In this document: in pieces, positions 34,329 to 41,121 of the stretch
Position numbering within the stretch: the first letter of the stretch is position 1
Layout of the letters: every line of letters begins with the position of its first letter
Assembly (NCBI GenBank): GCA_964430935.1
Contig: CAYSHK010000085.1
Coordinates: forward strand, 1-41,121
Length of the DNA: 41,121 nt
Reading direction: 5' to 3'
Origin: Thermopetrobacter sp964430935
GTDB lineage: Bacteria; Pseudomonadota; Alphaproteobacteria; Rhizobiales; Aestuariivirgaceae
Translations under genes and position numbers: made by a program
The notes under the pieces: generated by a model
Databases searched by the model: none
The model's input: the letters and a program-made list of their open reading frames with translations, nothing else
Told to the model about the DNA's origin: nothing

Positions 34329-34402
34329 GTTGCCTGGAGGGCAAAGCGAAGCTACCAAACTTGCGCGAGACGAAAGGCGCGAAGCGAAGAGGGTGAACGA
34401 CC

Positions 34403-36160
34403 ATGGCGGACGAGAGCCAGCAGGCGGAAGAGATGACCGGCGCCGAGATCGTCCTGCGTGCGCTGAAGGATCAGGGCGTGAAGGACATCTTCGGCTATCC
34501 GGGCGGTGCGGTGCTGCCCATCTACGACGAACTGTTCCAGCAGGACGAGCTGAACCACATCCTCGTGCGGCACGAGCAGGGCGCGGTGCACGCCGCCGAG
34601 GGGTACGCCCGTTCCACGGGCGGGGTGGGCGTGGTGCTCGTCACCTCCGGCCCCGGCGCCACCAATACCGTGACCGGCCTGATGGATGCGCTGGCCGATT
34701 CCATTCCCGTCGTGGTCATCACCGGACAGGTGCCCACCGGTCTCATCGGATCCGACGCCTTCCAGGAATGCGATACCGTGGGCATCACGCGTTCGTGCAC
34801 CAAGCACAACTACCTGGTCCGCGACGTCGACGAGCTGGCGCGCACCATCCACGAGGCCTTCTACGTGGCCACCCACGGACGTCCCGGGCCGGTGGTCGTG
34901 GACATCCCCAAGGACGTGCAGTTCGCGACCGGCCGCTACACGCCGCCGCAGAACGTCCAGCACAAGACCTATCGTCCGCAGACGCAGGGAGATCCTTCCG
35001 CCATCGAGGCCGCGGTGCGCCTGCTGGCTTCGGCCAAGCGGCCGATCTTCTACACGGGAGGCGGCGTCATCAACTCCGGCCCGCGGGCCGTCGCGGCGCT
35101 GCGCGAGCTCGCGGAGACGACCGGCGTTCCCGTGACCTCCACGCTGATGGGGCTTGGCGCGTTTCCGGCCTCGTCCGACCAGTGGCTGGGCATGCTGGGC
35201 ATGCACGGCACGTACGAGGCCAATCTGGCGATGCACGACTGCGATGTGATGGTCTGCATCGGAGCGCGTTTCGACGACCGCATCACCGGCCGTCTCGACG
35301 CCTTCTCGCCGGGCTCGCGCAAGATCCACATCGACATCGACCCTTCGTCCATCAACAAGAACGTGCGCGTGGACGTTCCGGTGCTGGGCGACTGCGGTCT
35401 GGTCCTGGAGGAGATGGTGCGCGTCTGGAAGGACGCGGGGCTGTCCATGGACAGGGAGGCCCTGTCCCACTGGTGGGAGCAGATCAACGTCTGGCGCGCG
35501 CGCGACTGCCTGGCCTACCGCAATTCCTCCGAGGTCATCATGCCGCAGTACGCCATCCAGCGGCTCTACGAGGCCACGAAGGACCGTGACACGTTCATCA
35601 CCACCGAGGTGGGTCAGCACCAGATGTGGACGGCGCAGTTCTACCGCTTCGACCGGCCGAACCGCCTGATGACCTCTGGAGGTCTGGGCACCATGGGATA
35701 CGGTCTGCCGGCGGCCCTGGGCGTGCAGGCGGCCAACCCCGGCGCGCTGGTCGTGGACATCGCCGGCGACGCCTCCATCCAGATGAACATCCAGGAGCTG
35801 GCCACCGCCATCCAGCACGGGCTGCCGGTGAAGGTGTTCCTGCTCAACAACAACTACATGGGCATGGTGCGCCAGTGGCAGGAGCTGCTGCATGGCAACC
35901 GGCTCTCGGAATCCTACGTCGAGGCGCAGCCCGACTTCCTGGAGCTGGCGAAGGCCTACGGCTGGCACGGAATCCGTTGCACGAATCCGGCGGACCTCGA
36001 CGATGCCATCCGGGAGATGGTCGAGATCGACAAGCCGGTGTTCTTCGATTGCCGCGTGGCCAATCTGGCCAATTGCTTCCCGATGATCCCGGCCGGGCAG
36101 GCGCACAACGAGATGCTGCTCGGAGAGGACGAGAAGGATGCCGAGCAGGCGGGGGTATAG
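34403..36160 (+). CDS. ilvB: Acetolactate synthase large subunit
   Basis: This is the catalytic ThDP-, Mg- and FAD-dependent subunit that condenses pyruvate with pyruvate or 2-oxobutyrate, the first committed step to Val, Leu and Ile. The 585-residue product has the N-terminal pyrimidine-binding domain with FGYPGGAVLPIYDEL and catalytic glutamate E58 in RHEQGAVHAAEGYAR, a central domain, and the C-terminal ThDP motif GDASIQMNIQEL through NNNYMGMVRQWQEL. It follows the attenuator and is 12 bases upstream of the small subunit gene. The protein could equally be called IlvI. Confidence 0.97.
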   Translation: MADESQQAEEMTGAEIVLRALKDQGVKDIFGYPGGAVLPIYDELFQQDELNHILVRHEQGAVHAAEGYARSTGGVGVVLVTSGPGATNTVTGLMDALADSIPVVVITGQVPTGLIGSDAFQECDTVGITRSCTKHNYLVRDVDELARTIHEAFYVATHGRPGPVVVDIPKDVQFATGRYTPPQNVQHKTYRPQTQGDPSAIEAAVRLLASAKRPIFYTGGGVINSGPRAVAALRELAETTGVPVTSTLMGLGAFPASSDQWLGMLGMHGTYEANLAMHDCDVMVCIGARFDDRITGRLDAFSPGSRKIHIDIDPSSINKNVRVDVPVLGDCGLVLEEMVRVWKDAGLSMDREALSHWWEQINVWRARDCLAYRNSSEVIMPQYAIQRLYEATKDRDTFITTEVGQHQMWTAQFYRFDRPNRLMTSGGLGTMGYGLPAALGVQAANPGALVVDIAGDASIQMNIQELATAIQHGLPVKVFLLNNNYMGMVRQWQELLHGNRLSESYVEAQPDFLELAKAYGWHGIRCTNPADLDDAIREMVEIDKPVFFDCRVANLANCFPMIPAGQAHNEMLLGEDEKDAEQAGV

Positions 36161-36172
36161 GAGGAGACTCTC

Positions 36173-36745
36173 ATGACGGCCAAGGAAGACCAGCTTTCCA
36201 TTCCGCCCGCTTCGACGTATTTCATGGTGGAGGAGAAGGAGACGGAGGAGCGTCACACGCTGTCCGTCGTCGTAGATAATGAACCCGGCGTGCTGGCCCG
36301 CGTCATCGGCCTGTTCACGGCACGCGGCTACAACATCGAGCAGCTCACGGTGTCCGAGGTGCATCACGACCGGGGAGTGTCGCGGATCACCATCGTGGCC
36401 AAGGGCACGCCCCACATTCTGGAGCAGATCCGTTCCCAGCTGCGGCGTCTGGTCCCGGTGCATTCCGTGGCCGACCTGACGCTGGAGGGCGATCCCATCG
36501 AGCGCGAGCTGGCTCTCGTCAAGGTCAAGGGCGAGGGCGAGAAGCGCGTGGAGGCCCTGCGGCTGGCGGATGCCTTCCGGGCGCGTGTCGTCGATGCGCA
36601 CACCGGGTCGTTCGTGTTCGAGATCACGGGCAAGACCAGAAAGGTGGATCAGTTCATACAGTTGATGAAGCCGCTCGGTCTCATCGAGGTGGTCCGCACG
36701 GGCGTGGCGGCCATTTCGCGCGGTCCGGAGGCCATGAAGGTCTGA
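36173..36745 (+). CDS. ilvN: Acetolactate synthase small (regulatory) subunit
   Basis: The small subunit activates the large subunit and confers feedback inhibition by valine. The 190-residue product has an N-terminal ACT domain (HTLSVVVDNEPGVLARVIGL, about 25-100) containing RGYNIEQLTVSEV, then the C-terminal ALS small-subunit domain ending near residue 180. AGGAGA precedes the start. It is also named ilvH in many genomes. Confidence 0.96.
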   Translation: MTAKEDQLSIPPASTYFMVEEKETEERHTLSVVVDNEPGVLARVIGLFTARGYNIEQLTVSEVHHDRGVSRITIVAKGTPHILEQIRSQLRRLVPVHSVADLTLEGDPIERELALVKVKGEGEKRVEALRLADAFRARVVDAHTGSFVFEITGKTRKVDQFIQLMKPLGLIEVVRTGVAAISRGPEAMKV

Positions 36746-36852
36746 AGTCCGGCTGATACCGCCCCTCCGGCGTCATTGGCACTGGAATGCCGCGCCGCAG
36801 TCGGGCTATGACAGGGCAGTAACGAATCCCCCCTGCTGCGAGGCGACAGGAC

Positions 36853-37602
36853 ATGACCGTCAACCTCTCCGTCAACCTGAACGCGGTGGCCCTGCTGCGC
36901 AACCGGCGCGATCTGCCCTGGCCGTCCCTGCTGGATCTCGGACGGCTGGCCCTCGGGGCCGGCGCAGCCGGACTGACGGTGCATCCGCGGCCAGACGAGC
37001 GGCACATCCGCCGTTCCGACGTCTACGACCTGATCGGCATGATCCGCAAGGAATACGTGGACAAGGAGTTCAACATCGAGGGCTATCCCGATGAACGCTG
37101 GCTGGAGATCGTCCTCGACGTGAAGCCGGATCAGGCCACGCTGGTGCCGGACGATCCGGAACAGTCCACGTCCGACCACGGATGGGATTTCGGGGCGTCG
37201 GCGGATTTCCTCGCTCCGATCGTGGAGAAGCTGAAGGCGCGCGGCATCCGCGTCTCCCTGTTCGCGGACCCCTCTCCGGAGGGGCTGGACGTGGCGAAGG
37301 AGATCGGGGCCGACCGTGTGGAGCTCTACACCGGTCCCTACGGCGCCTGCCACGACGACAACCGGCGGCAGATGGCCGAGTTGCACAAGCTGGCGCTGGC
37401 GGCGCAGAAGGCGCAGGAGCTGCGCCTCGGGCTCAACGCGGGACACGATCTCACGGTGCAGAACCTGACTCCGCTGGTCATGGCCCTGCCCAATCTCGAC
37501 GAGGTGTCCATTGGCCACGGCCTGATCGCGGACGCCCTGAAGTTCGGCATGGTGGAAACGGTGAAGAGGTTCCGCAGGGCGCTTGGCGATCCGGTGCGGT
37601 AA
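36853..37602 (+). CDS. pdxJ: Pyridoxine 5'-phosphate synthase PdxJ
   Basis: PdxJ condenses 1-deoxyxylulose 5-phosphate with 3-amino-2-oxopropyl phosphate to make pyridoxine 5'-phosphate, the last ring-forming step of de novo vitamin B6 synthesis. The 249-residue TIM-barrel product has LSVNLNAVALLRNRR, the LTVHPRPDERHIRRSDV stretch, VSLFADPSPEGLD, LYTGPYG and LGLNAGHDLTVQNL. GAGG lies 12-15 bases upstream. Its place between ilvN and ilvC may matter because B6 serves the transaminases of branched-chain synthesis, but the link is only inference. Confidence 0.96.
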   Translation: MTVNLSVNLNAVALLRNRRDLPWPSLLDLGRLALGAGAAGLTVHPRPDERHIRRSDVYDLIGMIRKEYVDKEFNIEGYPDERWLEIVLDVKPDQATLVPDDPEQSTSDHGWDFGASADFLAPIVEKLKARGIRVSLFADPSPEGLDVAKEIGADRVELYTGPYGACHDDNRRQMAELHKLALAAQKAQELRLGLNAGHDLTVQNLTPLVMALPNLDEVSIGHGLIADALKFGMVETVKRFRRALGDPVR

Positions 37603-37627
37603 AGCGCCACTTTGGAAACAAGCATCA

Positions 37628-37656
37628 TTGCCCTGTGTCCGGTGCGGGGCTAAACA
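37628..37656 (+). promoter_or_regulatory. Candidate promoter of ilvC
   Basis: TTGCCC (37628-37633), a 17-base spacer and TAAACA (37651-37656) form a plausible sigma-70 promoter, 43 bases before the ilvC start. Confidence 0.4.
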
Positions 37657-37698
37657 GTCTGAAACGACAGGCAACCTGATTTACGAGGGGAAGTTCTC

Positions 37699-38721
37699 AT
37701 GCGCGTTTACTACGACCGCGATGCGGATCTGGGGCTGATCAAGTCGAAGAAGGTGGCGATCATCGGATTCGGTTCGCAGGGGCACGCCCATGCGATGAAT
37801 CTGAAGGATTCCGGCGTGGAGCAGATCGTCGTGGCGTTGCGGCCCGGCTCCGCTTCCGCCAGGAAGGCCGAGGCGGCCGGACTGGAGGTGAAGACGGTCG
37901 CGGAGGCGGCGAAGTGGGCCGACCTGATGATGATGGCCATTCCAGACGAGCTGCAGGCCGAGGTCTGGAAGAACGAGATCGCCCCCAACATCCGTGACGG
38001 TGCGACCCTGGCCTTCGCGCATGGACTGAACATCCACTTCAACCTCATCGAGCCGCCCTCCACCATCGACGTCATCATGGTGGCTCCCAAGGGGCCGGGC
38101 CATACGGTGCGCGGAGAGTTCCTGAAGGGCGGCGGCGTGCCCTGCCTGATCGCCGTGGCGCAGGATGCCACCGGAAACGCCCATGATCTGGCGCTGGCCT
38201 ATGCCTCCGGTGTCGGCGGCGGGCGCTCCGGCATCATCGAAACCACCTTCCGCGAGGAGTGCGAGACGGATCTCTTCGGGGAGCAGGCCGTGCTGTGCGG
38301 CGGACTCGTCGAGCTCATCCGCGACGGCTTCGAGACGCTGGTCGAGGCCGGCTACGCTCCCGAGATGGCCTATTTCGAATGCCTGCACGAGGTCAAGCTG
38401 ATCGTCGATCTGATCTACGAGGGCGGCATCGCCAACATGAACTACTCCATCTCCAACACCGCGGAGTATGGGGAATACGTCTCCGGTCCGCGCGTGCTGC
38501 CCAGGGAGGAGACGAAGAAGCGCATGAAGGAGGTGCTGCACGACATCCAGACGGGCCGTTTCGTCTCCGACTGGATGCGCGAATGCCAGGCCGGGCAGCC
38601 GGGCTTCAAGGCCATGCGCCGCCTGAACGACACCCATCCCATCGAGGAGGTCGGCCGGCGCCTGCGCGAAATGATGCCGTGGATCTCCGCCAGCAAGCTG
38701 GTGGACAAGGAGAAGAACTGA
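37699..38721 (+). CDS. ilvC: Ketol-acid reductoisomerase, class I
   Basis: IlvC converts acetolactate or acetohydroxybutyrate to the dihydroxy acid, using NADPH and Mg2+. The 340-residue product has the N-terminal Rossmann motif VAIIGFGSQGHAHAMNLKDS (about 18-37), the metal-binding segment FREECETDLFGEQAVLCGG in the knotted C-terminal domain, and NYSISNTAEYG further on. The length fits the short class I enzyme. GAGGGG precedes the start. A strong terminator lies 39 bases after the stop. Confidence 0.97.
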   Translation: MRVYYDRDADLGLIKSKKVAIIGFGSQGHAHAMNLKDSGVEQIVVALRPGSASARKAEAAGLEVKTVAEAAKWADLMMMAIPDELQAEVWKNEIAPNIRDGATLAFAHGLNIHFNLIEPPSTIDVIMVAPKGPGHTVRGEFLKGGGVPCLIAVAQDATGNAHDLALAYASGVGGGRSGIIETTFREECETDLFGEQAVLCGGLVELIRDGFETLVEAGYAPEMAYFECLHEVKLIVDLIYEGGIANMNYSISNTAEYGEYVSGPRVLPREETKKRMKEVLHDIQTGRFVSDWMRECQAGQPGFKAMRRLNDTHPIEEVGRRLREMMPWISASKLVDKEKN

Positions 38722-38760
38722 GCTTCGGCGCGTGAACGCCGACCGCATCGCCGGACACAC

Positions 38761-38790
38761 GGGCCGCTCCCCTTCGGAGCGGCCCTTTTT
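38761..38790 (+). terminator. Rho-independent terminator of ilvC
   Basis: GGGCCGCTCC (38761-38770) pairs perfectly with GGAGCGGCCC (38776-38785) around a CCTTC loop, followed by TTTTT. It closes the branched-chain gene group. Confidence 0.92.
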
Positions 38791-38847
38791 CTGCGCTTCC
38801 ACCGGAGGCGTATTGCGCTTTTCCGCCTTCCCGGGCAGGCTTGTCCC

Positions 38848-39693
38848 ATGACCCGCATGAAAAGTCATTTCGTAGAGGGGCATGGCGGCATCCGGCTTCA
38901 TGTCAGGGAGGCCGGCAGGTCCGACGGGCCGGCTCTGCTCTTTCTGCATGGATGGTCGCAGAGCTGGATGTCCTGGCTGGCGCAGATGGAGGATGCGGCG
39001 CTGGCATCCCGTTTCCGGCTGCTGGCCATGGATCTGCGTGGACACGGCATGTCGGATGCCCCTCCCGAGGAAGCGGGCTGCGTGGAGAACAGACCCTGGG
39101 CGGACGATGTCCGGGCGGTTCTCGATGCGCTCGAGGTCTCCGTGGCCGTGCCCGTGGGATGGTCCTATGGCGGTTCGGTGGTGCTGGACCATCTGACGTT
39201 CCACGGCACGGAACGGGTGGCCGGCATCGTACTCGTGGCTCCCGCGGTGCTGTTCTCGAAGGAGAACAACGACCGCTGGTACGGCCCCGGTCTTCTGGAG
39301 AACGCGCCGGGAGCACGCAGCCCGGATCTTGCTCAGAACATTGCCGCCATGCGCGGGTTTCTCCATGCCTGCCTCGCGCGCCCGGTGGATCCCGGATGGT
39401 TCGAGATCCAGCTCGCCGCTTCGATGGTCGTCCCGCCGCATGTGCGGGGGGCGATGACCCGCAAGAGGCTGGAGTACCGGGATCCGCTGCGGTGTTTCGA
39501 CCGGCCCGTCCTGCTGATCCATGGCCTGGAGGACAGGGTGGTGCTGCCGGCCGTGTCGCGGAAGCTGGCGGAGTGGATGCCCGGGGCCCGTCTCGCGTTG
39601 CGCGAAGGCACCGGACATTGCCCCTTCGCGGAAGAGACGGAATGGTTCAATGCCGCGCTCTCCGAATTCGCGGCGGGCTGCACGCAAGGCTGA
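38848..39693 (+). CDS. Alpha/beta hydrolase
   Basis: This 281-residue protein has the alpha/beta hydrolase fold and no signal peptide. The oxyanion-hole loop LFLHGWSQSW (about 31-40) precedes the nucleophile elbow G104-W-S106-Y-G-G; Asp229 (LLIHGLEDRVVLP) and His257 (REGTGHCPF) complete the triad. DLRGHGMSD is the usual post-strand loop. The substrate cannot be told from sequence. It follows the ilvC terminator and is probably transcribed on its own. Confidence 0.88.
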   Translation: MTRMKSHFVEGHGGIRLHVREAGRSDGPALLFLHGWSQSWMSWLAQMEDAALASRFRLLAMDLRGHGMSDAPPEEAGCVENRPWADDVRAVLDALEVSVAVPVGWSYGGSVVLDHLTFHGTERVAGIVLVAPAVLFSKENNDRWYGPGLLENAPGARSPDLAQNIAAMRGFLHACLARPVDPGWFEIQLAASMVVPPHVRGAMTRKRLEYRDPLRCFDRPVLLIHGLEDRVVLPAVSRKLAEWMPGARLALREGTGHCPFAEETEWFNAALSEFAAGCTQG

Positions 39694-40013
39694 AGGGGAC
39701 GGGGCGTCAGCCGGCCGCATTGTCCCGGCTCCTTCTTCCGTATATCAATCGTCCGTATCTCCATGGAAGCTTGCGGCATGCCCCTGAAGCGCCGCGGTTT
39801 TTCCGGGAGTCGCGGCTGCAGTGGATAGAAAATCTTTCCTTTCATTGACCTTTGTCAATGAAAGGGGGAAAACGCTGCCGCTAATGTCGCGTGGACGGTG
39901 GCGACAACAGAACAACGGCCACCGGAGAGTGCATGAGTAGTCGGACAGGGGAAGGGCAGGGGCCTGCCGGAGACGGAGCTTCGTGTTCCGGCGACGGTTC
40001 CTGAAGAGGCCGC
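39694..40013. other. 320-base gap before the DUF2946/TonB unit
   Basis: No gene is supported here. The stretch holds a perfect 12-bp inverted repeat (separate entry) and a weak TTGTCC-N17-TATCAA at 39720-39748 that could be a promoter. I see no T-rich terminator for the hydrolase. Confidence 0.5.
39838..39865. promoter_or_regulatory. Perfect 12-bp inverted repeat, candidate operator
   Basis: CCTTTCATTGAC (39838-39849) and GTCAATGAAAGG (39854-39865) are perfect inverted copies around CTTT. No T-run follows, so it is unlikely to be a terminator; the AT-rich 28-base dyad in a GC-rich genome fits a dimeric repressor site about 150 bases upstream of the DUF2946 gene. The regulator is not in the window and is unknown. 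Confidence 0.6.
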
Positions 40014-40406
40014 ATGAAGCTCTTTCGTGAGCGCTTCAGAGAGTGGGCGATGGGGTTGGCGCTGTTCGCGCTGATCTTCCAGGCGCTCATTCCGTTCGCG
40101 CAGGCCATTCCGGTGGACCGGGATGGTGACAGCGGTTTCGATTCCCTGATCATCTGCACCGCCTGGGGCATCAAGGTCCTGCAGTTGACCACCGGCGAGG
40201 AAGCCCCGGTCAAGCAGACCACGGAGCAGAATTGCCCCGTCTGTTCGGTGCACAGTTTCAAGCTGTCCCTGCCCGGCATGGACGTGCCGGCGCCGGAACC
40301 GACGTTCCGCGAACGCGGGGAACGCATCGTTCCGGTCGATTACGCAGTGCCGGAAGTCGCCGTTCTCGTCCGGGCGGCCATTCGCGCTCCACCTGTATCT
40401 GCCTGA
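40014..40406 (+). CDS. DUF2946-like small exported/membrane protein
   Basis: This 130-residue protein has an N-terminal hydrophobic segment WAMGLALFALIFQALIPFAQA (about 11-31) that acts as signal anchor or signal peptide, and a Cys-x2-Cys-x2-His cluster, C74-P-V-C77-S-V-H80, with a further Cys48. That cluster and the architecture match DUF2946, a family often found next to TonB receptors and copper genes and possibly metal binding. Function is not established. GAGG is just before the ATG, and a TonB-dependent receptor gene follows 212 bases later on the same strand. Confidence 0.65.
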   Translation: MKLFRERFREWAMGLALFALIFQALIPFAQAIPVDRDGDSGFDSLIICTAWGIKVLQLTTGEEAPVKQTTEQNCPVCSVHSFKLSLPGMDVPAPEPTFRERGERIVPVDYAVPEVAVLVRAAIRAPPVSA

Positions 40407-40557
40407 AATTACGCCTCATTCCGTGATCTCCCCGATGGGGTTTCCGCCTGTGCCAGGAGCATGCGCGGCGGAAGGGAGATGCGCCACCGCCGGGATCCGG
40501 GTTTCCGAATCCGGAAGCGAGGGGGTGTCCGCGGAGAGGGCTCTTGAAAAGAACGAT

Positions 40558-40574
40558 GGCCGGGGAAACCGGCC
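40558..40574 (+). promoter_or_regulatory. Hairpin upstream of the TonB receptor
   Basis: GGCCGG/CCGGCC around GGAAA lies 45 bases before the receptor start. It lacks a T-tract, so a role in translation or mRNA stability is possible. No known riboswitch pattern was recognised around it. Confidence 0.3.
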
Positions 40575-40618
40575 GACAGGGAGCATGTGCAGATACAGGA
40601 CCACTACGGAGCGGACTC

Positions 40619-41121
40619 ATGAAGAAGATTCTGCTTGCATCGGCAAGCATCGCGGCATGCATGCTGGGAGCGGGGCTTGGCGCAGAGGGGGCGCTGGCCG
40701 AAACGGAGCTTGAGGAAATCGTCGTCAAGACGAATTTCAAGAGCACCAATTTCGTCAATCCGGACATCCGCGTGATGGACGGGCAGGTGCTGCTCACGGC
40801 ACCGGTCAACGTGACGGTCATCGACCGCGAGCGCTTCAATCTCGACACGGTGAACTACACCAACACCCGCTACGAGCTGATGAACCGCGTGCCGGGCATG
40901 ACCAACGTGCGCAACCTGCGCATTCCCTGCGGCTGGTGCGACTACACCGTGAACCTGCAAAACGGCATGGCCACGCGGTCGCTGGGGCGCGGCAATTTCA
41001 ACTTCGATTCCGCCAACAACTTCGACATCGAGCGCATCGAGATCATCAAGGGGCCGGCCTCGGCGCTCTATCCGTCTCATTCCTTCGGCGGCGTCATCAA
41101 CATCATCACCAAGAAGCCGCC
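40619..41121 (+). CDS. TonB-dependent outer-membrane receptor, 3' end outside the window
   Basis: The first 167 codons are present; the gene runs off the window edge. A Sec signal peptide ends with ALA at about residue 27, then ELEEIVVKT (31-38) is the TonB box region. The plug domain spans about 55-165 with VNVTVIDRERFN, ELMNRVPGMTNV, and the signature IERIEIIKGPASALYPSHSF GGVINIITKK. An unusual feature is C104-G-W-C107 in the plug. GGAG lies seven bases before ATG 40619. TonB receptors import siderophores, heme, cobalamin or metals; the DUF2946 neighbour and CGWC hint at a metal, but the ligand is unknown. Confidence 0.92.
   Translation, partial: MKKILLASASIAACMLGAGLGAEGALAETELEEIVVKTNFKSTNFVNPDIRVMDGQVLLTAPVNVTVIDRERFNLDTVNYTNTRYELMNRVPGMTNVRNLRIPCGWCDYTVNLQNGMATRSLGRGNFNFDSANNFDIERIEIIKGPASALYPSHSFGGVINIITKKP

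Noticed and set aside
36770..36800. Sigma-54 promoter before pdxJ
   Set aside because: TTGGCAC is followed by ATGCC, but the GG-to-GC spacing is one base short of that needed for sigma-54.
40407..40618. Cobalamin riboswitch before the TonB receptor
   Set aside because: No B12-box sequence or the conserved core of that riboswitch could be found; only an isolated hairpin is visible.

Overview
The window is a chromosomal segment from a high-GC alphaproteobacterium. The RNase P RNA lies immediately upstream of the division and cell wall (dcw) cluster. The cluster runs on through bamD, recN and ligA. MurE has the meso-diaminopimelate motif, and there are CtrA-type TTAA-N7-TTAA sequences and GANTC sites upstream of the cluster and of ftsZ. 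These point to Alphaproteobacteria; I cannot name a genus.

Region 1 (1-24713) holds rnpB, then rsmH-ftsL-ftsI-murE-murF-mraY-murD-ftsW-murG-murC-murB-ddlB-ftsQ-ftsA, mostly joined by start/stop overlaps of a few bases. ftsZ follows with its own control region, then bamD, recN and ligA. Together they make the peptidoglycan precursor from UDP-GlcNAc-enolpyruvate to lipid II, build the septal machinery (FtsL, Q, I, W, A, Z), and add an outer-membrane assembly lipoprotein and two DNA repair/replication enzymes. Two genes usual at this locus are missing: mraZ between rnpB and rsmH, and lpxC between ftsZ and bamD. A DUF2147 secreted protein on the minus strand sits between bamD and recN.

Region 2 (24714-34083) is accessory. 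It starts with a two-gene unit whose first product is a Panacea (DUF4065/SocA-like) protein and whose second is an unrecognised 136-residue protein, a likely toxin-antitoxin pair. Next come a very long AsmA-family protein with a charged helical tail (minus), an FAD-linked D-lactate/glycolate-type dehydrogenase (minus), a divergent hot-dog thioesterase, a CLC-type anion transporter with a single CBS-like tail, and a small secreted protein of unknown role (minus).

Region 3 (34174-38790) is branched-chain amino acid synthesis: a short leader peptide with Leu-Ile-Val-Val codons and a transcription terminator precede ilvB-ilvN, then pdxJ (vitamin B6) and ilvC, closed by a strong terminator.

Region 4 (38848-41121) has an alpha/beta hydrolase, then a 320-base gap with a perfect 12-bp inverted repeat, a DUF2946-like small membrane or secreted protein, and the first 167 codons of a TonB-dependent receptor cut by the window edge. 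The last two look like a metal or metal-chelate uptake unit under a dedicated regulator.
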